From: Opitutia bacterium
GTDB lineage: Bacteria; Verrucomicrobiota; Verrucomicrobiia; Opitutales; Seribacteraceae
Length of the DNA: 9,330 bases
Reading direction: 5' to 3'
Assembly (NCBI GenBank): GCA_018695085.1
Contig: JABHOU010000306.1
Span: 1-9,330 of the forward strand
Shown: positions 1-6,231 of the stretch, one piece after another
Layout of the letters: each line of letters begins with the position of its first letter
Position numbering within the stretch: position 1 is the first letter of the stretch
Notes under the pieces: model-generated
What the model saw: only the letters and a program-made list of their open reading frames with translations
Database searches by the model: none
Told to the model about the DNA's origin: nothing
Position numbers and translations under genes: made by a program

Positions 1-694
1 CCTTCTTTTCCTGTGGGGCCCAGTAGGATACCCAAGCGGCACGTTTCCCCCAAAGCGCCTTGTCGGTGTCGCCGGCGCTGTTGAGCGCTTTGCCTTTGGC
101 GACCGATCCTTTTAGGCGAAGAACCGGGTTGGACCTGATTCCCATTGAGCCTTCCTTAGTGTCGCCGAAAGTGACGTCGCCGGAATCGGCGAGAATCTTT
201 ATCGTTACGTCGATTGCCCTGTCGTCGCCTTCACCGTGAAAAGCGAGTTCCCGCTCGTCACGGCAAACAACCTTCCCCTTTGAATCAACCCACTTGTTTC
301 GAGTGGCGATTACGTTGCCTTTCAGTTTAAGGAATTTTTCATGGATGATTTCCCCCGTATCTTTCCCGATGTGCCAAAAGCTGATACCGTTTACTTCACC
401 GTGAGTATACCAAAGCGAAGCGTGGTGGGGGTGATCCTTGGCTTCTCCCTTGCCGGCGCCTTCAATCGGGTATCGCCTAGTCATGGGAATGTCGTTCGGG
501 CCTATCACAGGGTATAAGATCGGCTTAGCCCGCTTCTCGTCATTGTAGACGTATTTGGTGAAGAGTTTGCCGGCTACTTTAACTGCAACTGAGACATCGT
601 CTTTATTGAGGGTAACCTCGGCAGTATTTTTTTCAGCAAAGGCAAAGTTAGCTGAGGCGATTGAGAAAAGTGAAAAAAGGAGCATTTTGTACAT
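1..694 (-). CDS. DUF6807 (PmoA-family) secreted protein, 3' end cut by window edge
   Basis: The reading frame is open from an ATG at 694 to the left edge (231 codons visible), so the C-terminus is missing. Residues 1-20 form a signal peptide ending AFA before EK, which supports this start; a second in-frame ATG at 685 would shorten the signal. The body matches the DUF6807 family, often labelled 'PmoA family' although unrelated in proven function to methane monooxygenase. Visible family hallmarks are KDHPHHASLWYTHGEVNG (about residues 87-103) followed by SFWH, then FGDTKEGSMGIR (176-187) and WGKRAAWVSYW (215-225). These proteins occur in Planctomycetes and Verrucomicrobia near sugar oxidoreductases and DUF1080 proteins; their biochemical role is not established to my knowledge. 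It lies 63 bp downstream of the small unknown gene on the same strand. No Shine-Dalgarno sequence is obvious upstream. Family assignment is fairly sure, function is not. Confidence 0.85.
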   Translation of the reverse strand, partial: MYKMLLFSLFSIASANFAFAEKNTAEVTLNKDDVSVAVKVAGKLFTKYVYNDEKRAKPILYPVIGPNDIPMTRRYPIEGAGKGEAKDHPHHASLWYTHGEVNGISFWHIGKDTGEIIHEKFLKLKGNVIATRNKWVDSKGKVVCRDERELAFHGEGDDRAIDVTIKILADSGDVTFGDTKEGSMGIRSNPVLRLKGSVAKGKALNSAGDTDKALWGKRAAWVSYWAPQEKK

Positions 695-757
695 GATATC
701 TTTTTGCTTGGTATTGAGGATTCGATTGAAAACTATTTTGTTTTCGAGACAGTCACC

Positions 758-1144
758 TTAATCGTCAATCTTCGTCTGCTCCCCTTCGGCAATCATTCTC
801 AAGAGAGATTCGCTTACATGATCGCGAATCTTCCTCGGAAGGTTGTCCGCCCTATCTTCAAAGTTTTTCAAACGCGACGATGGCAGATAATGGTTTTGTG
901 CGCCTAAAACTTGTTTTTGGATTCTGCCCGGCTTGAGCTCTCCTTCGGAAACATTAAGGTATTTCCCCAGTTTTCCCCTAGTATGTCGAACTGCATATTC
1001 ATCAAGCAAGAGATCAAATACCAATTCGAATGCAAAGATTTCGCCGATTTCGTCGAACCAAACGGTGAGCGACATGTCTCCATTGGCATAGCGACAACGA
1101 TCTCTTTCCGCCACTAGGGAGTTGTTCGGCAAGGGTTTCAGCAT
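758..1144 (-). CDS. Hypothetical protein, possibly the 3' part of a frameshifted gene
   Basis: A 128-codon frame runs from ATG at 1144 to TAA at 758. I do not recognise the family. The middle of the protein looks like genuine folded protein (GDMSLTVWFDEIGEIFAFEL, about residues 22-41, then LLLDEYAVRHTRGKLGKYL), and the C-terminal third is charged and probably helical. No signal peptide or membrane segment is seen, so it would be cytoplasmic. The first 12 or so residues look less protein-like, while another minus-strand frame from about 1196 to 1105 reads NDGTKVFSVDCDAETLAEQL, which looks like a plausible upstream half. The true gene may therefore start near 1181 and be frameshifted around 1100-1112. 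No convincing ribosome binding site precedes 1144. It sits between the DUF1080 gene and the DUF6807 gene on the same strand. Confidence 0.42.
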   Translation of the reverse strand: MLKPLPNNSLVAERDRCRYANGDMSLTVWFDEIGEIFAFELVFDLLLDEYAVRHTRGKLGKYLNVSEGELKPGRIQKQVLGAQNHYLPSSRLKNFEDRADNLPRKIRDHVSESLLRMIAEGEQTKIDD

Positions 1145-1288
1145 CGCAATCTACTGAAAACACTTTCGTGCCATCGTTCAAGATATGTTTAGCAACTCAA
1201 AGAACTTTAGGACATATCATTTGATAGCACCACCCAAGCCACCTGTGGCGGCAATGGAATAACTTCGCTTGGACTCGAGGTGGAAACT

Positions 1289-2344
1289 TTACTTTTCCAA
1301 GATCCAGACATTGCGGAACTGGAGCGGGTTGCCGTGTCCCTGTAATTTCATGGGACCGGGGGTTCCTTCGGGTTCACCGCGAGAGCCACCGGTCTTGCCT
1401 GGGATGTCGTACTTGTCGTGGATCAGGATACCATTGAGGCGTGCAGTAAGCACGGCATTTTTCGTTTTCTTGCCATCCTTGGATTTCGCGTTGGTAAACT
1501 CGACGTCGTAGGTTTGCCAACGCAGGGGAGGGAAGCACCCGTTCACATCGGAGGCTTTCTTTGAATAAATGCCACCGCATTCGTTATTGAGGCCCTCGAG
1601 CCCGAAGGAGTCGAGAATCTGCATCTCATAGTGGTCCACTTGGTAAAATCCACTGTTACCTCGTCCTTGTCCGCGAGCGCCCGGACGATAGGGCAGCAGG
1701 AATTCGAGATGCATGTGGTAGTCGTTGAACTTACGCTTGGTACGAATGTCACTCCCATCGGTGTTGAGAAGCTTGGTTTTCTCGTCAACTCGGCCACCTT
1801 GCCATTCGTTCTTGTTGGAACCGTCGAACAACACGATGGCGCCTTTGGGAGCCTTCTTCCCCATGGTGGGGCTAACTCGGTTTGTTTTGGTTAGTGAAAA
1901 ACCTTTGCCCTTCTCGGTCTTACCTTCAAGTTTGTCTCCTGAAATCACTCCGGAGTATTCCTTGTGACCTTGTGGGGGGAAGTCTCTTGTTGCGCTAAAT
2001 TCTGCTGGAGAATTACCGAGGTAACGTTTTTTTCCCTTTGGGGTGTGCAGAATAACGGATTTCCCTACGAGTTTGCCATCCAACAAAATCTTGTTCTTGC
2101 CGTCCCATCCGGCTCCTGGCAAACCACCAGGATAGAGCACTGCTTGAAACGCACCCTTGTCGAGGGCGATCACCTGAGCGCCAATGCCTTCTGTCGCATA
2201 TTCTCCTTGATACTGGTAGTCGGCAGGTAGTTTAGGATCGGTGGCATCCGTGAAGGTACCACTGAATTGTCGTGGTGCTGCCGTCAAAATGGCAGCAGCG
2301 AAAAGAAAGGCCGAGTAATAAGAGTAAGGTGATAGTGCTTTCAT
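1289..2344 (-). CDS. Secreted DUF1080 (3-keto-disaccharide hydrolase-like) protein
   Basis: This 351-aa protein starts at ATG 2344, preceded by AAAGGA at a 9-nt spacing. Residues 1 to about 23 form a signal peptide, so it acts outside the cytoplasm. Residues about 165-351 are a DUF1080 domain (concanavalin-like fold; some members cleave 3-keto-glycosides): AIVLFDGSNKNEWQGG opens the domain, GNSGFYQVDHYEMQILDSFG (229-248) and GGIYSKKASDVNGCFPPLRW (257-276) form the core, and GPMKLQGHGNPLQFRNVWI (330-348) closes it. Residues about 30-160 form an extra N-terminal region rich in beta-type sequence and glycine that I cannot assign; it occurs in a subset of family members. The gene lies 54 bp downstream of the diheme-SUMF1 gene and is probably cotranscribed with it. 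Enzymatic activity on 3-keto sugars is inferred from the family and not shown by this sequence alone. Confidence 0.92.
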   Translation of the reverse strand: MKALSPYSYYSAFLFAAAILTAAPRQFSGTFTDATDPKLPADYQYQGEYATEGIGAQVIALDKGAFQAVLYPGGLPGAGWDGKNKILLDGKLVGKSVILHTPKGKKRYLGNSPAEFSATRDFPPQGHKEYSGVISGDKLEGKTEKGKGFSLTKTNRVSPTMGKKAPKGAIVLFDGSNKNEWQGGRVDEKTKLLNTDGSDIRTKRKFNDYHMHLEFLLPYRPGARGQGRGNSGFYQVDHYEMQILDSFGLEGLNNECGGIYSKKASDVNGCFPPLRWQTYDVEFTNAKSKDGKKTKNAVLTARLNGILIHDKYDIPGKTGGSRGEPEGTPGPMKLQGHGNPLQFRNVWILEK

Positions 2345-2353
2345 AATTATTTA

Positions 2354-2359
2354 TCCTTT
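2354..2359 (-). promoter_or_regulatory. Ribosome binding site of the DUF1080 gene
   Basis: AAAGGA on the minus strand lies 9 nt before the ATG at 2344. It is one of only two clear Shine-Dalgarno matches in the window and fixes that start. Confidence 0.6.
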
Positions 2360-2398
2360 GGGGTATTTTCTAAATATGTTTAGCCTAGTGCGGAAAAT

Positions 2399-4135
2399 TC
2401 AACGACTTGGGATTGATTTAATGTCTTCCTCCGACGGCCAGAATTTTTCTATGTCTGAGATTGACGGCACTTCTCTGGGACGAACCAAGCGAAAACCCAC
2501 GAAGAGGGCATCCGTATGATACCATACGCTTTTCGGAATTTGGGGATCCTGCTGTTTCCATGCTTCGTTCGAACCCATGCGGGCAGCACTTCGGTGCTTA
2601 CTCGATCCATCGTCCCACGATCCCCCTTTGACTAATCTTGGATAAAGCGTGTTTGGGGCGACTAATGGATTTTCTACTATGCCCTCAAAGGCTGATTTGC
2701 TAGGAGGAACGTATTGGTCGAGAACCCATTCCCAGACATTTCCGTGCATATCATGCAATCCCCAGGGGTTCGGTGGTTTTTGTCCAACTTTCTGGTACTT
2801 GAATCGGCTATTGCCCAAGTGCCAGGAATGCTTGGACAGCTCTCCTTTGTCGTTGCCGAAACTGTAAGCCGTTTCTGTTCCCGCTTTACATGCGTATTCC
2901 CATTCTGCCTCGGTTGGCAAACGATAAAACCTGCCCGTTCTTGCACTTAGCCACATGCTATACATCTTCGCGGCAAGTTGCGTCATGCATATTGCTGGAT
3001 AACCATTCTTGCCCATTCCGAAAGTCATGTCGGTATATGGAGCGGTGGGCTTTGTTACACCATCGGTCAGTGCATCGGCAGCTGTAGGTTCTAGCTTTTT
3101 GTACTTACGGTTATCTTTGTCCAAGTTAAGCATCCAGAGTTCGTATTCGTCCCAAGTTAATTCATGCTTGGCCATCCAGAAATCATTCACTTTAACTTTG
3201 TGGGCCAGATGCTCCTCATTTCCTCGATTTGGATCTTCTTTGGGACTGCCCATGGTAAAGGTTCCCCCTTTAATGGGCAGCAAGTCGAAAGAAGCGTCGG
3301 AAGTAGGGATTTCTTGTGTGTAAGCCTTGAAGTTGCCGTTCGCTGTTCCAGGCTTAAAGCCCAATTGCTGATAAAGTTCCTTGGGCAACATTCCCAAAAC
3401 AGTTAAAGATTTCTTTTTTGGTTGAAGGGTGATGTCTTCAGGCCATTCGGCCCCTTCCTCAATCCATCTGCGAAGCATGAATAAATCAGCTGGGTCGAGA
3501 GGGTCGTTCCCCTCGGGCGGCATAAGCTCCTCATCGTCCATCGGAAGAGTGCATAAATACCAAAGGTCGCTTGCGACGGGGTCACCGGGTACGATGACAT
3601 CATCTTTAGCAAAGGCATGCTCAAAGGTGTCCAGTCTAAGTTTACCCTCGGCTTTATCCTTCCGGTGACAACTCAAACAATTAAGTTCGAGAATTGGTTT
3701 AACGTCATTCACGAATGAGATTTTTTTCGGTAATCTCTTTCGTGAAGTCAGTTTTATCCCATCAGGCCACTTGGCTCCTTCCTTTATCCATTGCTTAAGG
3801 ATTGCTTGCTCAGGTTTACGAAGTGGATAATCCTTTTCCTCGTTCTTGATCGGAGGCATGATTTCATCGTCGTCTATAGCGAGTGTGGTGGTCCAGTAAA
3901 GAGAGCTTTCCTCAGGATCGCCGGGAGAAATTACATCTTTAGACTTAAACGCGAATTCTTTTTCATCGAGGCGAAGCTTGCCTTTTGCGTTGTCGGCGCG
4001 GTGACAGCTTACGCAGTTGAACTCCAGTACAGGCTTCACGTCTTGAACAAAGTCAATTTCAGCTGCCAACGTGCCAAACAGTCCTAGACTTGCACTTAGG
4101 TGCGTAAGTAAATGTAAATGATACCGTTTCATCAT
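2399..4135 (-). CDS. Secreted protein with two PSCyt1 heme-c domains and a SUMF1/FGE-like domain
   Basis: A 578-aa protein is read from ATG 4135 (ATG 4132 is equally possible; a TTG at 4156 is in frame but would precede the signal peptide). Residues 1 to about 25 are a signal peptide ending LAA. Two planctomycete-type cytochrome c domains follow: the first with CVSCH at 41-45 and a likely distal ligand in EIMPP (91-95), the second with CLSCH at 153-157 and ELMPP (203-207). The C-terminal 285-552 is a SUMF1 (formylglycine-generating-enzyme/EgtB/PvdO) fold with MGSP, RLPTEAEWEYACKAGT (405-420), GLHDMHGNVWEW (459-470) and VGFRLVRP. The GGSWDDGSSKHRSAAR stretch (504-519) lacks the two cysteines that bind copper in true FGE, so it is unlikely to activate sulfatases. 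It may be an electron-transfer or binding protein of the envelope. It is first in a minus-strand block followed by DUF1080. Confidence 0.93.
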   Translation of the reverse strand: MMKRYHLHLLTHLSASLGLFGTLAAEIDFVQDVKPVLEFNCVSCHRADNAKGKLRLDEKEFAFKSKDVISPGDPEESSLYWTTTLAIDDDEIMPPIKNEEKDYPLRKPEQAILKQWIKEGAKWPDGIKLTSRKRLPKKISFVNDVKPILELNCLSCHRKDKAEGKLRLDTFEHAFAKDDVIVPGDPVASDLWYLCTLPMDDEELMPPEGNDPLDPADLFMLRRWIEEGAEWPEDITLQPKKKSLTVLGMLPKELYQQLGFKPGTANGNFKAYTQEIPTSDASFDLLPIKGGTFTMGSPKEDPNRGNEEHLAHKVKVNDFWMAKHELTWDEYELWMLNLDKDNRKYKKLEPTAADALTDGVTKPTAPYTDMTFGMGKNGYPAICMTQLAAKMYSMWLSARTGRFYRLPTEAEWEYACKAGTETAYSFGNDKGELSKHSWHLGNSRFKYQKVGQKPPNPWGLHDMHGNVWEWVLDQYVPPSKSAFEGIVENPLVAPNTLYPRLVKGGSWDDGSSKHRSAARMGSNEAWKQQDPQIPKSVWYHTDALFVGFRLVRPREVPSISDIEKFWPSEEDIKSIPSR

Positions 4136-4174
4136 ATTATTAGTTAGTACTATCAAATATAGGGTAAACCGCCC

Positions 4175-4203
4175 TTTATCCCAAAAAGATTTCTAAGTGT
4201 GAA
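4175..4203 (-). promoter_or_regulatory. Candidate sigma70-type promoter for the diheme-SUMF1 gene
   Basis: On the minus strand TTCACA (4203-4198, one mismatch to TTGACA) is followed after exactly 17 nt by GATAAA (4180-4175, four of six matches to TATAAT). This would place transcription start about 30-35 nt before the ATG at 4135. It lies in the 117-bp divergent region shared with apbE; no equally good plus-strand promoter was found. Pattern match only. Confidence 0.3.
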
Positions 4204-4252
4204 GAAAAAAGCTCTGTTGTAGGAAGGCTCAGGTTGTGCGAAGTTATATACT

Positions 4253-5233
4253 ATGCGATTTCTTGCAATAGCTTTAATCCTCTTCCGGATTTCGCTTCAA
4301 ATCTCACATGCGGAGCGGACTCGCTTTGCTTTCGTCGAAAAGCAAATGGGTGCGGATTTCCGCATTGTTCTCTATGCAGATAGTGAAAAGGTTGCTAAGG
4401 AAGTCGCCAATGCCGCTTTTGCTGAGGTCGAACGCCTCAATGCCATTCTCAGTGACTATGACCCAGAAAGTGAACTTAGTCGTCTTTCTGATACTTCCGG
4501 CTCGGGGCAACACATAGCGCTAAGCGATGATCTTTTTTCAGTGCTTGATGCCTCTCAAAAACTTGCTCGGCAAACGGCAGGTGCCTTTGACGTTACAATT
4601 GGACCATGTGTACGCCTCTGGCGCATCGCTCGTTTCCGAAAAGCTTTTCCCTTAACAGAGAAGCTTGCGGAAGTTCGCAAGGCGGTCGGCTTTCGGCATC
4701 TGAACATTTCACATACAAAACAAACTGCTCTTTTAGAGGTCCCCAACATGGTGCTTGATCTTGGCGGAATTGCAAAGGGGTATGTCGCGGACAAAGCCCT
4801 AATGGTTTTGCGGAAGCGAGGCATTGGATCGGCCCTAGTAGACGCCGGAGGTGACTTGTCGCTAGGTGATCCCCCTCCAGGTCGAAAAGGTTGGCGAATC
4901 GAGGTCGGCGGGCTCAAGCATCGTGACCTTCCTGTTTTGGAATTGGCTCGTTGTTCGATAGCGACCTCAGGTGACATCGAGCAATTCGTTGAAATAGACG
5001 GCAAGCGTTATTCCCACCTGATAAACCCAAGTACCAGTATCGGTCTCACTACGCGGATGCAGGTTACGGTGGTAACTTCGACAGGCATCCAAGCAGACTC
5101 TCTTGCCTCTGCTCTCAGTGTGCTGGGGACAGAAAGAGGTTCCAAGCTTGTACAAAAACTATCTGGAGTCAGAGCCTATTTTGTGGAAGGCGTTGGCGAT
5201 CAAAGAACCCTTTGCGTAGCGAGAGGAAAGTAA
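4253..5233 (+). CDS. apbE: FAD:protein FMN transferase (ApbE), exported
   Basis: This 326-aa protein has the full length of the ApbE family. Residues 1-20 are a signal peptide ending SHA before ER, supporting the ATG at 4253. ApbE moves FMN from FAD to a Ser/Thr of a target protein in the periplasm or on the membrane outer face, using Mg2+. Visible hallmarks are MGADFRIVLY (32-41), YDPESELSRLS (69-79), GAFDVTIGPCVRLWR (110-124), LDLGGIAKGYVADKA (168-182), LVDAGGDLSLG (195-205), TSGDIEQFVEIDGKRYSHLI (238-257), NPSTSIG (258-264) and QADSLASALSVLG (280-292). D282 and S286 match the usual D-x-x-x-T metal site with serine in place of threonine. It is first in a plus-strand run and divergent from the diheme-SUMF1 gene. 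No Shine-Dalgarno precedes the start. No flavinylation target is visible in the window, so its partner is probably elsewhere. Confidence 0.95.
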   Translation: MRFLAIALILFRISLQISHAERTRFAFVEKQMGADFRIVLYADSEKVAKEVANAAFAEVERLNAILSDYDPESELSRLSDTSGSGQHIALSDDLFSVLDASQKLARQTAGAFDVTIGPCVRLWRIARFRKAFPLTEKLAEVRKAVGFRHLNISHTKQTALLEVPNMVLDLGGIAKGYVADKALMVLRKRGIGSALVDAGGDLSLGDPPPGRKGWRIEVGGLKHRDLPVLELARCSIATSGDIEQFVEIDGKRYSHLINPSTSIGLTTRMQVTVVTSTGIQADSLASALSVLGTERGSKLVQKLSGVRAYFVEGVGDQRTLCVARGK

Positions 5234-5293
5234 CGAGCCTTAGCTTTTTCCTACAGAAAACTTATCACCTAAAAAGTAATAAAAACCAAACCT

Positions 5294-5509
5294 ATGAAAA
5301 AACTACACTACGGTCTTATCGGCATTATTCTTATTCTATCTGCGGTCATTTTCTCGGGACAAGCCACCCGGCGCGATTTGCAGATCATTTATCCAGAACA
5401 ATCTCGCGATTATAGAATTCGTTCTGCGGATCTGCTCAACGCCGGTTACAACCTGAAATTCGTTTTCTACGGTGAAAAAGGGCAGACCGGCATGGTCTTC
5501 GTGCGCTAG
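5294..5509 (+). CDS. Small membrane-anchored or secreted protein of unknown function (71 aa)
   Basis: A 71-codon frame runs from ATG 5294 to TAG, starting 60 bp after apbE on the same strand. MKK followed by a hydrophobic stretch at about residues 8-21 forms either an N-terminal membrane anchor or an uncleaved/cleaved signal segment. There is no lipobox cysteine. The remaining roughly 48 residues are charged and include QIIYPEQSRDYRIRSADLL (30-48) and NLKFVFYGEKGQTGM (53-67), with no cysteine and no motif I recognise. The typical Lys-Lys-hydrophobic start, good codon flow and position in a gap otherwise empty make a real gene likely, but there is no Shine-Dalgarno sequence and no family recognition. 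It could be a small periplasmic partner of ApbE; that is inference from neighbourhood only. Confidence 0.55.
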   Translation: MKKLHYGLIGIILILSAVIFSGQATRRDLQIIYPEQSRDYRIRSADLLNAGYNLKFVFYGEKGQTGMVFVR

Positions 5510-5603
5510 TCAAGGCTTGTGTCTTTTTCTGCACCAGCTTGATGCAGGCCGCGTGCTTGGCCACGACTTCCCCCATTTTTCATTTCATAATTTGAAGCAA
5601 GAG

Positions 5604-5640
5604 AGGACTTTGCCTCGGACTCTTTCCTTGCCAGAGTCCT
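5604..5640 (+). promoter_or_regulatory. Two alternative hairpins just before the NTF2-like gene
   Basis: GGACTCT (5617-5623) pairs perfectly with AGAGTCC (5633-5639) over a 9-nt loop. The right arm can instead pair through AGTCCT (5635-5640) with AGGACT (5604-5609), so the two structures exclude each other. The base of the stem is only about 11 nt from the ATG at 5651. No run of T follows, so it does not look like a plain intrinsic terminator; a leader structure affecting translation or RNA processing is possible. Confidence 0.3.
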
Positions 5641-5650
5641 TAATTCCTTA

Positions 5651-6157
5651 ATGAAAAAACGAATCGGTATATTTTTGCTAATATCCTTTGCGGTCGCACT
5701 TCTGCTCTTTTGGCTGTTTTATCCTAGTGATGAGGAGCAGATTCTAGCTCGATTTGAAGAACTTTCCGATATTGCATCAAAGTCCGGCGCCGCATCAACT
5801 ATCGCAGATGCACTCGTTCTCGAAGATTTCCGTGATCTCTTCGCCCCCCAAGTTTCTCTAAGGACCGGTGGGACAGCTAGGCATTCGGACGAATATACCG
5901 ACCGAGAACTTGTGCAACTCTACGGCCGAATCCGCCTGCAATCTAAGCGACTCAGCCTCCGTTTCGAAAATATCGAAATTCTTTCCGTGGTCGAGACGGA
6001 TGCCACCACCACTGCCGACGTCCATGCTGAGGGAACTGACAATATTCGAGATCCCCACCGCGTTGAATCCTTTCATGCCCAAATTGATTTACGCAAGATC
6101 GATGGCGACTGGAAATTCCGTCAATTCATCTACATAGAGTCTTTGCCCGGCAAATGA
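5651..6157 (+). CDS. Membrane-anchored NTF2/SnoaL-like protein
   Basis: This 168-aa protein begins MKKRIG followed by a strong transmembrane segment at about residues 6-23, so it is anchored with its body outside the cytoplasm (or is a secreted protein). The remainder has the look of a small cone-shaped NTF2/SnoaL-like fold: helical EEQILARFEELSDIA (28-42), a long middle section with EYTDRELVQLYGRIRLQS (81-98), beta strands LRFENIEILSVVE (103-115), ATTTADVHAEG, and the typical end RKIDGDWKFRQFIYIESL (148-165). Such domains often act as binding or accessory modules; no catalytic residues can be assigned. The start has no Shine-Dalgarno and is preceded by the hairpin region. Its stop overlaps a possible upstream start of the sulfatase frame by four bases (ATGA at 6154-6157), which suggests one transcript. 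Fold assignment is moderate confidence, function unknown. Confidence 0.75.
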   Translation: MKKRIGIFLLISFAVALLLFWLFYPSDEEQILARFEELSDIASKSGAASTIADALVLEDFRDLFAPQVSLRTGGTARHSDEYTDRELVQLYGRIRLQSKRLSLRFENIEILSVVETDATTTADVHAEGTDNIRDPHRVESFHAQIDLRKIDGDWKFRQFIYIESLPGK

Positions 6158-6231
6158 ACTTTCTGCGTGACCTCACGCTTTTGACGATTATCCCTGTTTC
6201 TTTTCACCTTTACCCAAAACAAATTCAGACC

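Noticed and set aside
728..745. A hairpin GAAAAC-tatttt-GTTTTC in the gap between the small unknown gene and the DUF6807 gene.
   Set aside because: It is short and AT-rich and lacks a following T-run on the minus strand, so it does not qualify as a terminator.
1221..1288. The frame after the DUF1080 stop continues as about 20 codons ending SIAATGGLGGAIK, which looks like readthrough or a peptide.
   Set aside because: The DUF1080 domain is complete before its TAA, no start codon precedes the segment, and short glycine-rich runs arise easily.
1183..2384. An 11-base repeat ATATGTTTAGC at 1183-1193 and 2374-2384, each 30-40 nt upstream of a minus-strand start.
   Set aside because: Several chance 11-mer repeats are expected in 9.3 kb; two copies with flanks that do not match are not evidence of an operator. 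The 2370-2383 copy also forms only a weak 5-bp AT hairpin.
4555..5004. A 149-codon minus-strand frame opposite apbE.
   Set aside because: The Ser/Pro/Arg-rich composition and conserved ApbE motifs on the other strand mark it as a shadow.
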